Assembly (NCBI GenBank): GCA_013697225.1
Contig: JACCXG010000243.1
Span: 1-6,744 of the forward strand
Origin: Acidobacteriota bacterium
GTDB lineage: Bacteria; Acidobacteriota; Vicinamibacteria; Vicinamibacterales; 2-12-FULL-66-21
Direction: 5' to 3'
DNA length: 6,744 bases
Under the pieces are notes generated by a model. The model made no database searches and was not told the origin of the DNA. It saw nothing but the letters and a program-made list of their open reading frames with translations. Within the stretch, counting starts at the first letter, position 1. Each line of letters begins with the position of its first letter. Positions 1 through 6,581 of this stretch are shown one piece after another. The position numbers and the translations under genes are program-made.

Positions 1-536
1 ACCTGCGCCGAGGCCAGCGCATCGCCGAAGACACTCACGATCCTCGATCGCATTGTCTCGGCAAATTCATCGAGCCTGAAGTTGTGATCGGATCCGGCCA
101 CCTCTTTCAGGAAGAGCGGCGTGTCCACCACCCTGAAATCGTAGGTGCCGAACGCGCGCACGCGTACGACACCGAGATCCTGGTCCCGCATCATCACCGG
201 GTTCGCCGTACCCCACTTGTTGCCCGTGAACAACCGCGTCGTGACGAAGTAGACGTCCGCCTTGAACGGAGAGTTCATGCCGAACCGCCACGACCGGAGT
301 CGTGTGAGAACAGGGATGTTGTCCGTCGTCAGCGTGTGCTTTCCGGGCCCGAACGTGTCGCCGAACTCTCCGAGGTAGACGAACTGCGCCTGTTGCGACT
401 CGCGTACGATGAGCTGCGCACCGTTCTTGATGGCCTTGTCGTCATCGGGAAAACGAAACGACAAAGTATCCCGTGAGTCATCAGTCCATTCCAGGATCTC
501 GATCAGCTCGCCCTTGAGAAAGTTCATGATGCCCAT
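1..536 (-). CDS. SPFH-domain protein, YdjI-like (5' part only, runs off left edge)
   Basis: Reading the minus strand from the ATG at 536 gives an open frame of 178 codons to the window edge with no stop, so the C-terminal part is missing. It begins MGIMNFLKGELIEILEW and contains FRFPDDDKAIKNGAQLIV, QFVYLGEFGDTFGPGKHTL, RLFTGNKWGT and VMMRDQDLGVVRVRAFGTYD. This is the N-terminal pattern of the SPFH (stomatin/prohibitin/flotillin/HflK) family related to Bacillus subtilis YdjI, often annotated 'virion core protein'. In B. subtilis, YdjI acts with YdjG, YdjH and PspA at the membrane; a similar membrane-scaffold role here is inference. No N-terminal membrane segment is seen, which fits YdjI-type members. 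The start is supported by a CGGAGG ribosome binding site (minus strand, 551-546) nine bases upstream. The divergent neighbour is a zinc-ribbon protein. Confidence 0.85.
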   Translation of the reverse strand, partial: MGIMNFLKGELIEILEWTDDSRDTLSFRFPDDDKAIKNGAQLIVRESQQAQFVYLGEFGDTFGPGKHTLTTDNIPVLTRLRSWRFGMNSPFKADVYFVTTRLFTGNKWGTANPVMMRDQDLGVVRVRAFGTYDFRVVDTPLFLKEVAGSDHNFRLDEFAETMRSRIVSVFGDALASAQ

Positions 537-586
537 GTGCAGCAGCCTCCGGGGAGTATTCTACAGCCGGGCTATCCTTCAACAAC
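537..586. promoter_or_regulatory. Divergent promoter region between SPFH and zinc-ribbon genes
   Basis: Only 50 bp separate the two divergent start codons, so promoters for both genes must lie here or inside the coding regions. For the minus-strand SPFH gene a -10-like TAGAAT lies at complement(558-563). A weak -35-like TTGTTG lies at complement(580-585), spacing 16, and would give a leader of about 15 bases that starts at the CGGAGG ribosome binding site. For the plus-strand gene a -10-like TATCCT lies at 573-578 and would place the transcript start at or next to the ATG. The two predicted polymerase sites overlap, so the genes may be expressed alternately. These are eye-matched hexamers only. 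Confidence 0.35.
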
Positions 587-1297
587 ATGCCACCTGACGC
601 CGCGTCGCTCCGATGCCCGAACTGCGGCGCACCCGCGGGATCCGACACCCGCCGGTGTGCCTTCTGCAAAGCCCGCCTGGCGACCGTGAGCTGCCCGGCC
701 TGCTTTGCGCTGCTTTTCGAAGGGGACGCGCATTGCTCGACGTGCGGCGCGAGGCGCTCACGGGGAGAGGGGGACGATTCAGCCGGCCGGTGCCCGGAGT
801 GCACGTCGCACCTCTCTGGCCTCGACGTCGGGTCCACTCCTCTGATGGAATGCTCCAGCTGCGACGGTGTGTGGGTTGAAGCCGACGCGTTCGAGCGCTT
901 GTGCGCGGAACGGGACGCACAGTCGGCGGTGCTCCACCAGTTCCCCACCGTCAGACCCGCGCGGCCCGACCGGGTGCGCTACCGGCCGTGCGTCCGATGC
1001 GGCAAGATGATGAACCGCGTGAACTTCGGCCGGATCTCGGGCATCATCGTGGACGTCTGCAAGGGACACGGGACCTTCATGGATCCTGGCGAACTGCACC
1101 GGATCGTCGAGTTCATCGGGGCTGGTGGCCTGGAACGCGCGCGAGTGAGGCGCCTGGAGGAGTTGAAGGACCAGGAGCGCCGCGCACGCGAGGCGGAGGC
1201 CAGCCTGGCGCGGACGAGGGGCAAGGCGGCACCGGCAGCCCGCGTTCCCCCCTGGAACAGCTGGACGTTCATGGTCAGCAGGCCCGAGGGGGAGTGA
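587..1297 (+). CDS. Multi-zinc-ribbon protein with TFIIB-type zinc fingers
   Basis: A 236-residue protein with four consecutive cysteine-based metal sites. Two double-zinc-ribbon-like knuckle pairs come first (C10/C13 with C24/C27; C36/C39 with C50/C53). Two zf-TFIIB-like modules follow: CPEC at 69-72 with CSSCDGVW at 89-96, and CVRCGKMM at 135-142 with C158/H161 in a CKGHGTFMDPGEL context. The last module uses His in place of the fourth Cys. A charged, probably helical segment rich in Arg and Glu follows (about 182-211). There is no signal peptide or membrane segment, so it should be cytoplasmic. zf-TFIIB proteins of this kind are mostly uncharacterised; metal-dependent protein or nucleic-acid binding is the general expectation. 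B. subtilis places a zinc-ribbon protein (YdjG) beside its SPFH protein YdjI, so a shared role with the divergent SPFH neighbour is plausible but inferred. No good ribosome binding site precedes the ATG at 587, and no other in-frame start is visible upstream, so a leaderless mRNA is possible. Confidence 0.85.
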   Translation: MPPDAASLRCPNCGAPAGSDTRRCAFCKARLATVSCPACFALLFEGDAHCSTCGARRSRGEGDDSAGRCPECTSHLSGLDVGSTPLMECSSCDGVWVEADAFERLCAERDAQSAVLHQFPTVRPARPDRVRYRPCVRCGKMMNRVNFGRISGIIVDVCKGHGTFMDPGELHRIVEFIGAGGLERARVRRLEELKDQERRAREAEASLARTRGKAAPAARVPPWNSWTFMVSRPEGE

Positions 1298-1315
1298 GCC
1301 CGGGAGATTCGACCC

Positions 1316-1729
1316 CTATTCCTCCGTCGGTGAGAACGTCAGGACAACGCCGTTGATGCAGTAGCGCAGGCCCGTGGGAGGCGGCCCGTCCGGAAACACG
1401 TGGCCGAGGTGACCGCCGCACCTGCTGCAGTGCACCTCCGTCCGCGCCATGAACAGGCTGTTGTCAGTCGTGGTTTCGATTGCACCGTCGAGCGGCGCGA
1501 AGAAACTCGGCCAGCCGGTCCCGCTTTCGAACTTCCGATCCGCCACGAACAGGGGCTGCCCGCAGCCTGCGCAGCTGAAGGTGCCGGCGCGCTTCTCGGT
1601 CAGGAGCGCGCACGTCCCGGGCCGCTCCGTGCCGTGCTGCCGCAGCACGTAGTACTGCTCCGGCGTCAGCCTCTCGCGCCACTCCGCATCGCTCTTCTGC
1701 ACGGGATAGGTTTTCGTATCAGATGACAT
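1316..1729 (-). CDS. msrB: Peptide-methionine (R)-S-oxide reductase MsrB
   Basis: A 137-residue MsrB, full length for a single-domain enzyme. It reduces methionine-R-sulfoxide in oxidised proteins back to methionine, with thioredoxin usually restoring the enzyme. Family marks are clear: structural zinc cysteines C53/C56 (CAGCG) and C101/C104 (CSRCGGHLGHVFPDG), the substrate-pocket motif SGTGWPSF (69-76), and catalytic C124 in GLRYCING (120-127). The usual resolving Cys of the SGCGWPSF motif is Thr71 here. C40, in GTERPGTCALL, is the only remaining non-zinc Cys and could resolve the disulfide instead. No signal peptide is seen, so it should be cytoplasmic. The gene lies 47 bp downstream of the AsmA-like gene on the same strand, probably the last member of that operon. 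It converges on the zinc-ribbon gene with 18 bp between stops and no obvious terminator. The upstream ribosome binding site is weak (AGGGA just before the ATG). Confidence 0.95.
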   Translation of the reverse strand: MSSDTKTYPVQKSDAEWRERLTPEQYYVLRQHGTERPGTCALLTEKRAGTFSCAGCGQPLFVADRKFESGTGWPSFFAPLDGAIETTTDNSLFMARTEVHCSRCGGHLGHVFPDGPPPTGLRYCINGVVLTFSPTEE

Positions 1730-1776
1730 AGTCCCTGGTCCTTGGTTTCTCCACCCGCCCTCTCAGCAGGCGAAGA

Positions 1777-3309
1777 TCATTTCGGCGTGATCGCCTTCAC
1801 AACATCAAGTCCGAACTTCGGCTCGTCGCGCGTCCCCCGAACCTTGATGGGGAGAACGGCACCCGCACCCTTCTTCCTGAACAGGGGGTCCACGGCTTTC
1901 AGCAGAAAACCCTTGATCCCCCCGCCAGCCGCCTCCGAGACGGTGGCCTGCATTCGAAGCGTACCGTCAAACTCCATCTCCTCGCTTCGGAGCCCGTACG
2001 TTCCCGCCAGCTGCACGGCAGCACCGGGAAGACGGAAGCGCACATCCGGCAGGGATACCGTTGCCCTCGTAACGGTGAAGCGCCCTTCCAGATCCGTCAG
2101 CACCCGATCCGGCGCGTTGTCGGGGTCGGTGCCGCTCGCACGCGCGCTCATCGAGGCGAGCTTCCCGCTCACGCCCCCGTCGGTGAACCCGGCCGCATCG
2201 AGATCGAACGCGCCGCGAAGCTGCAGCCGCTCCACTACGTCGCCCGGCCCGGGCGGCAGGTTGAAATCCGTCTTCAGCGCAAGGCGGCCCGTCAGGACCG
2301 TGGCATCCGACTTCATGACCAGGTGGAGAATATCCTCCACTCTCCCCTGGGTGATATCCAGGTTGACCTGCACGCTGCGGCCTTTGCCGGGTATGCCGAC
2401 GATGGCGCCACTCGCGACCATGGGGGTGCGACGGAGCTGCGCGTTCACCGTCTCGAGATAGGTATCCCCATCGGTACCATCGACAACCGCGTGAAAACGC
2501 GTGGTCAACGGTATTGGCCTGCGGGCGTACGCCAGATGGAAATCCGGTGTCTCGGTCTCACCGTTCACCTCTATCCGCTCCAGCCTTCCGCCGAACTCGC
2601 CTGTCGAACTCAGAGTTCCGCCGATGCCCTTTACCGTGGATAGGTTGACATTCTCGAAGACGTACCTCCCCTGGACCGGTGTGCCGGCAGGTGCCTCCCG
2701 GTTCCATGGCCCGAACTGTCCCTCGGTCCTGATCATTCCTCGCGGCAGCGGGTTCGTGAGCTCCGCCCTGAATGGCATGCGCCCCTCGACACCAACCCCG
2801 TCGATCTCGAGCCAGTGGATGGCGAACTCCTTCGGGTCTTTCCCCGCTTTCCGGGGGATGATGCGGAGCAGGGCGTCGCTCGAGAGTAGCTTCTCGACGT
2901 GAATCCCTGTGGAATCACGTCGGTTCTCGGGTCCCGTCTGCCCGGGCTCTGCCTCACCGGGTGTATCCGCGGGTGATGGACTCCCCGGATCCCGACGGTT
3001 GGGACCTCCCGGAGGGATGTTGATCTCGAGGCCCTGGAGGGTCACAAGGCTGAAGCGGCGCGGCCGCTGGAGCAGCCCGAATATGCCTCCTTCAATGCTG
3101 AAGCTCTCAATCTTCACGAGTGGCGGAATATCGCGTGCCCCTCTCAGCCGGACGACGAGCCCCGTGCCACGAACGAGCACCCGGGGGAAGGTGTCCACGC
3201 TGAAGGCCCCAAGCTCCACCTCGCTGTCGAGCCTCTCCGCCAGCGTTTCCACCACCAGCCGGCGCAACGTTGCCGTCCGGGAGGAGACCGCCGCGACGAT
3301 CGTCAGCAC
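1777..3309 (-). CDS. AsmA-family envelope protein (true start probably upstream, about 3375)
   Basis: From the first canonical start (GTG at 3309) this is a 510-residue protein. It reads like AsmA-family proteins: an early LRRLVVETLAERLDSEVELG helix, then long stretches of alternating hydrophobic residues typical of the beta-rich groove. The C-terminal part holds RFTVTRATVSLPDVRFRLPG, then GGGIKGFLLKAVDPLFRKKG and LPIKVRGTRDEPKFGLD, the usual AsmA C-terminal signature. AsmA-like proteins are anchored in the inner membrane and extend into the periplasm; several are implicated in phospholipid transport to the outer membrane. The GTG start leaves only a stub of the anchor (MLTIVAAVSS). The same frame stays open upstream and encodes RILRWVAIAVGGTLVVL, completing a transmembrane helix. 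No ATG, GTG or TTG is available there. An ACG at 3375-3373 sits eight bases after a GGAG (3387-3384) and would give 532 residues. The preceding gene ends at 3378, so the two are almost certainly co-translated. The family call is firm; the start is not. Confidence 0.8.
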   Translation of the reverse strand: MLTIVAAVSSRTATLRRLVVETLAERLDSEVELGAFSVDTFPRVLVRGTGLVVRLRGARDIPPLVKIESFSIEGGIFGLLQRPRRFSLVTLQGLEINIPPGGPNRRDPGSPSPADTPGEAEPGQTGPENRRDSTGIHVEKLLSSDALLRIIPRKAGKDPKEFAIHWLEIDGVGVEGRMPFRAELTNPLPRGMIRTEGQFGPWNREAPAGTPVQGRYVFENVNLSTVKGIGGTLSSTGEFGGRLERIEVNGETETPDFHLAYARRPIPLTTRFHAVVDGTDGDTYLETVNAQLRRTPMVASGAIVGIPGKGRSVQVNLDITQGRVEDILHLVMKSDATVLTGRLALKTDFNLPPGPGDVVERLQLRGAFDLDAAGFTDGGVSGKLASMSARASGTDPDNAPDRVLTDLEGRFTVTRATVSLPDVRFRLPGAAVQLAGTYGLRSEEMEFDGTLRMQATVSEAAGGGIKGFLLKAVDPLFRKKGAGAVLPIKVRGTRDEPKFGLDVVKAITPK

Positions 3310-3377
3310 GACGAGGGTCCCGCCGACAGCAATCGCGACCCAACGGAGGATACGGAGAGGTGGACTGATGCCCGTGT

Positions 3378-4184
3378 CTATTTCTCCGGCGCCTGCAGCG
3401 CAATGTCGCGTACATCGGCTGCGGGAAGGATGACTGGCAGCAGGCCCAGCCCTTCGGTCCCGCCTGCCATCGAGAACATGCCGGGACGTCCCGCGTGGAT
3501 CGAGCGCATCGTGAGCAGGCCGACCACCTTGCCGGACGCGGTGAAGGCGGGGGTGCCCATCCCGCCCGCCGATCCGGATTCAATAACGTAGAACGTGCGG
3601 GGCCGCTCGATTATCGCTCCGATCGTCTGCAGTGAGGCGGCGGGCGTCCAGCCCCCCACACGCCCGAGACGGGAGAGCACCACCACGGGGTCCAGCATCT
3701 GCGGCCGTCCCTCGTCCGCGAGATCGATGGCCACCAGCGGCTTCCCAGGCGGGACCGTAGGGCGCAGGAACGCCAGATCGAGATCCTCGTCGCGCAGCAC
3801 GATGCGCGCGGGCAGCTCACGCCCGTCGGCAAGCCGGAGCCTGACGTCCGTCGGCTCGCTCCCGATCTCGACCCTGTCCTGCGCGCTCCCGCCCGAGCCC
3901 ATCATGCGGTTCATCATCGCGCCAGGGTTGAGCGAGCCAAGCGAGAGGACGGTCAGGCCCCCGGGGTCGATGATGGTCCCCACCGTTTCGACGGATTCGT
4001 CCATCGACTGCATCTCACGTCCGCCGACCGACATCCGCATCTTCAGCACGACCCGGACGTTCACGATGGCCGCCTGCCACCTCGTCACGATCTCCCGGGC
4101 GGCGGCACGCTCCCCCTCGGCCTGGCGGGCTTGTGCGGCACCGGAGACCAGAACGAGCGCGAGGAGCGCCCCGCTACGAAGCAT
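3378..4184 (-). CDS. Secreted trypsin-fold protein lacking catalytic residues (HtrA-like pseudoprotease)
   Basis: A 268-residue protein starting with a Sec signal peptide (MLRSGALLALVLVSGAAQA, cleavage near residue 19-21), so it should be periplasmic. The body aligns by eye with the HtrA protease fold: VGTIIDPGGLTVLSLGSL (68-85) matches the strand carrying the catalytic His in HtrA, but Leu-Gly-Ser stands where His-His-Val is expected. DEDLDLAFLRP (132-142... motif centred on D136) keeps the Asp. GGMGTPAFTASGKVVGLL (207-224) occupies the place of GNSGGPL and carries no Ser at the nucleophile position. No PDZ domain follows. The protein therefore looks like an inactive protease homologue that could bind substrates or regulate its neighbour. 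A Met-rich insert (AMMNRMMGSGG, 89-99) is unusual. The ATG at 4184 lies inside the end of the HtrA gene (11-bp overlap), which implies translational coupling. Alignment is by eye; a circularly shifted or alternative active site cannot be excluded. Confidence 0.8.
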   Translation of the reverse strand: MLRSGALLALVLVSGAAQARQAEGERAAAREIVTRWQAAIVNVRVVLKMRMSVGGREMQSMDESVETVGTIIDPGGLTVLSLGSLNPGAMMNRMMGSGGSAQDRVEIGSEPTDVRLRLADGRELPARIVLRDEDLDLAFLRPTVPPGKPLVAIDLADEGRPQMLDPVVVLSRLGRVGGWTPAASLQTIGAIIERPRTFYVIESGSAGGMGTPAFTASGKVVGLLTMRSIHAGRPGMFSMAGGTEGLGLLPVILPAADVRDIALQAPEK

Positions 4185-6246
4185 CCGATTTCCCGTTCCG
4201 CGGACCGCCGTCGCGCCACCCGCTCTGAAGCTCGACGAACAGCGTCCGAATGCCCCGCTTCACCTTGAGGACCACGGCAGCGGGCTTCTCTTCGGAGACG
4301 CGTCGCATCTTCTCCTGGACAGCCTCGACGTCTGCAACCGCCTCCCCGTCCACCTCCAGCAGCAGATCGCCGTCTGCGAGATGCCCGAGGGCGGCCCAGC
4401 CCCCCTCCCTGACGGCTTCCACCAGCACGCCGCTCTGCCCCTCAGCCCAGGCGCGCTCGGATCTGTCGGCGGACGTGATGTCGCGCACGCGGAACTCGAA
4501 GTTCGGATCCTCGTACTTCTTCATCTCGCGCGGGAGCCGCGGCGACTGATCCAGCTTCACGGCAATCTGCTGCTCACGGCCGTCACGCACGACACCCAGG
4601 CGCACGGTGCTGCCAATCTTGTACTGCCGGATCATCGTGGCGAACAGATCCTCGTCGGAGGGCTGCGAGGCTTCTACAGGATCGTCGTCGATGCTCGTGA
4701 CCAGGTCGCCCAGCCGAAGCCCCGCAGCCGCGGCCGAGCCGCCGATCACCCGCGTGATCCTGACCCCGGTGCGGCCTGAGAGTCCCAGGCGTTCGGCCAG
4801 CGGCGGCGGCAGCACCTGCACGGTGACCGGGATCCACGCCTTGCGGGTCTCGAGGCCGGGATCCTCCAGCCCGGGCCTGCCCACTTCGACCACCGTGAGC
4901 ATGCGCTGCCGGCCCCGCGCGAACGACACGAGCATCGACACGGACTCATCCTGGCCTTCCGTGCGGCGCTCCACGACACGCCTGAGGACCTCCAGGTCGG
5001 GGACGGGCTCTCCTTCGATCTCGAGGACCACATCATCCGGCTCGAGCGCGGGACGTCCTTCCGCCGCGGGTCCGCCGGGGCGAACACCCCTCACGCGGAC
5101 GCCATCGCGGTTCTCTCGCCCCAGTTCCTTTGCCGACCAGGCCGTCAGGTCCGAAGCGGTCACCCCGAGGATCGGGAGTTCGCGGACGGGAGCCTCCGCG
5201 CTCTCCCGTTCCTCGGGAATGACGCTCAGCTTCATCTCCTTCCCGCGTCTGGAGATGAGGATGTCGACCGGCTTGCCGAGGGGCAGCCGCATGATCGTCT
5301 GGTTGAACAGAGGGACTTCTTCCGCAAAGCGGACGGTCATGTCCTCGGTTCCCACCTTCAGCAGGATGTCTCCCGACTCGAACCCGGCCCTGGCGGCCGG
5401 GGAACCGTCCACCGTGCCGCCGACGAGCGCACCACGGGCCGCGGTCGAAGACTTGAGCAGTGGCTGCACGTCGAGGCCGATCCAGCTTCGCCTGACCCGG
5501 CCGTCCCTGATGATCGCCAGGGCCACTTCCTGCGCGAGATCCGCGGGAATCGCTCCCGCAAGGCCCATGCTGATCTCGTTCACGCCGACGATCTCTCCCT
5601 GCAGGTTGATCAGCGGCCCGCCGGAATTGCCGCCGAAGATCGCGGCGTCGTGCCCGATCCAGCGCACGATCGAACCGACGTCCTCTCCGTCGAGGGTCAT
5701 CCGGTTGAACGGCCAGAAGAGCTGGGGAAGGATCATCTCCGTATTGCTCACAATCCCCATCGTCACCGACTGTGAGAGGGCGAGGGGACTCCCGAGCGCC
5801 AGCACCCTGTCGCCGACCTGAAGCGTCGCGGCACTTCCGAACGCCGCCGCCGGGAACTGCCGCGGTTCCCTGGGCTTGAGCTTCAGGACGGCGATGTCCG
5901 ACAGCGGATCCGTTCCGACCAGCTCCGCGGGAATCTCCTCCCTCGACGCGAGCGTGCAGACGATGGCGCGCGTGCGGCCCACCACATGGTGGTTCGTCAC
6001 GACATGCCCGTCCGGCGTGATGATGGTGCCGCTGCCGGATGCCTCACGCTTCAGCTCCCGGCCGTCCTGGTGGTCGAGCCACACGACGTGAATGCGGACG
6101 AGGCTCGGCGAGACTTTGCCGAGCGCCATGTGAACGGCGTGACGGTCGACAGACGCGGAACTCGAAGGTTCTTCCTGGGCATCGGGATGAGCCTGTGAAC
6201 CCGCTGCTGCCGCCAGAACCACGAGGAAACAGATCGCCAGCCGCAT
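4174..6246 (-). CDS. HtrA/Deg-family periplasmic serine protease with four PDZ-like modules
   Basis: A 690-residue secreted protease. A signal peptide (residues 1-19, ending GSQA) precedes an S1C trypsin-like domain (about 38-250) with a complete triad: H87 in TNHHVV, D117 in SDIAVLKL and S208 in GGNSGGPL. Four PDZ-like modules follow at about 254-343, 357-456, 470-566 and 583-676, each with the glycine-rich ligand loop and a GDILL-, DDVVLEIEG-, GDLVTSID- or GDLLLEVDG-type strand. Classical DegP/DegQ have two PDZ domains and about 450-475 residues, so this one is about 200 residues longer. The stretch between the GIVS strand and the active-site loop (about 168-200, with FWPF at 176-179) looks longer than in DegP. 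HtrA proteases degrade or refold damaged envelope proteins, often as cage-forming oligomers. This gene opens a minus-strand operon; its last 11 bases overlap the pseudoprotease gene. The ATG at 6246 gives a clean signal peptide, but only a weak ribosome binding site precedes it. Confidence 0.93.
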   Translation of the reverse strand: MRLAICFLVVLAAAAGSQAHPDAQEEPSSSASVDRHAVHMALGKVSPSLVRIHVVWLDHQDGRELKREASGSGTIITPDGHVVTNHHVVGRTRAIVCTLASREEIPAELVGTDPLSDIAVLKLKPREPRQFPAAAFGSAATLQVGDRVLALGSPLALSQSVTMGIVSNTEMILPQLFWPFNRMTLDGEDVGSIVRWIGHDAAIFGGNSGGPLINLQGEIVGVNEISMGLAGAIPADLAQEVALAIIRDGRVRRSWIGLDVQPLLKSSTAARGALVGGTVDGSPAARAGFESGDILLKVGTEDMTVRFAEEVPLFNQTIMRLPLGKPVDILISRRGKEMKLSVIPEERESAEAPVRELPILGVTASDLTAWSAKELGRENRDGVRVRGVRPGGPAAEGRPALEPDDVVLEIEGEPVPDLEVLRRVVERRTEGQDESVSMLVSFARGRQRMLTVVEVGRPGLEDPGLETRKAWIPVTVQVLPPPLAERLGLSGRTGVRITRVIGGSAAAAGLRLGDLVTSIDDDPVEASQPSDEDLFATMIRQYKIGSTVRLGVVRDGREQQIAVKLDQSPRLPREMKKYEDPNFEFRVRDITSADRSERAWAEGQSGVLVEAVREGGWAALGHLADGDLLLEVDGEAVADVEAVQEKMRRVSEEKPAAVVLKVKRGIRTLFVELQSGWRDGGPRNGKSDAS

Positions 6247-6480
6247 CCCGGCATCTTACCGCGTTAGGCGGGTCGTCAGCGGGCGGAGGGGGGCGCCACC
6301 GGCTGCCCACTCCCCATGCCGCCAGGACCCTCGGCTTCGATCGCGATCCACGGCTCCGATGGAGATGCGGAGGACGAAGCTGTAGGCGCCGCACGCTTCT
6401 GCACCAGCGCAGGACGACGGCAAGGGTTCGTCACTGACGGGATCGTATGGCGGCTACGTTTTCCGTGCTCCCCCCTTCGT
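6247..6480. other. GC-rich intergenic stretch, no convincing gene
   Basis: The first two thirds of the 335-bp gap between the divergent protease and secreted-protein genes hold no gene I can support. Short open frames exist on both strands (complement 6276-6503 and plus 6316-6585) but show no recognisable motif and no ribosome binding site. A perfect 10-bp palindrome GATCGCGATC lies at 6339-6348. Near the protease start a -10-like TAAGAT (complement 6253-6258) with a poor -35 (CTGACG, complement 6274-6279, spacing 15) would put the transcript start at or very near the ATG at 6246. Confidence 0.4.
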
Positions 6481-6581
6481 TTTGATCGCGCCGTAAGCAC
6501 CATTTTCGCGTTTTATAAAGGAAAACAGCCCGGCAGGTCCCTTGCTGAAAAGGAGGTCTCAACCCGTCTCTGGAGTAAGCA
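6481..6581 (+). promoter_or_regulatory. AT-rich promoter and leader of the secreted-protein gene
   Basis: Base composition turns AT-rich just before the plus-strand gene. A TATAAA box lies at 6514-6519 within the palindrome TTTATAAA (6512-6519). No good -35 is found 16-18 bp upstream; TTGATC at 6482-6487 is too far. The implied leader of about 55 bases can form a hairpin at 6531-6547 (seven pairs including two G-U, loop TCC). It then carries AGGAGGT at 6551-6557, 24 bases before the start codon and without a usable start at normal distance. A second ribosome binding site, GGAG at 6572-6575, sits six bases before the ATG and is the one expected to be used. Confidence 0.4.

Noticed and set aside
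84..476. 130-codon open frame on the plus strand
   Set aside because: Antisense to the SPFH coding region, which has clear family motifs and a strong ribosome binding site.
1298..1315. Possible shared terminator between the convergent zinc-ribbon and msrB genes
   Set aside because: The 18-bp gap holds no inverted repeat or T-run.
1769..1795. Possible terminator hairpin (GATCA/TGATC) at the end of the AsmA gene
   Set aside because: Stem of five pairs with an unpaired bulge and no T-run; overlaps the stop codon and is too weak for a terminator call.
1742..2461. 239-codon open frame on the plus strand
   Set aside because: Antisense to the AsmA C-terminal region, which carries recognisable family motifs.
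3595..4779. 394-codon open frame on the plus strand
   Set aside because: Antisense to the pseudoprotease and protease genes; Arg/Ser/Pro-rich translation with no family pattern, typical of high-GC antisense frames.
4607..5821. 404-codon open frame on the plus strand
   Set aside because: Antisense to the HtrA gene, whose catalytic and PDZ motifs prove the minus frame; Ser/Arg/Thr-rich nonsense composition.
6276..6503. 75-codon minus-strand frame in the gap upstream of the protease
   Set aside because: No ribosome binding site, no recognisable motif and mixed third-position usage; possibly a small gene but not supportable.
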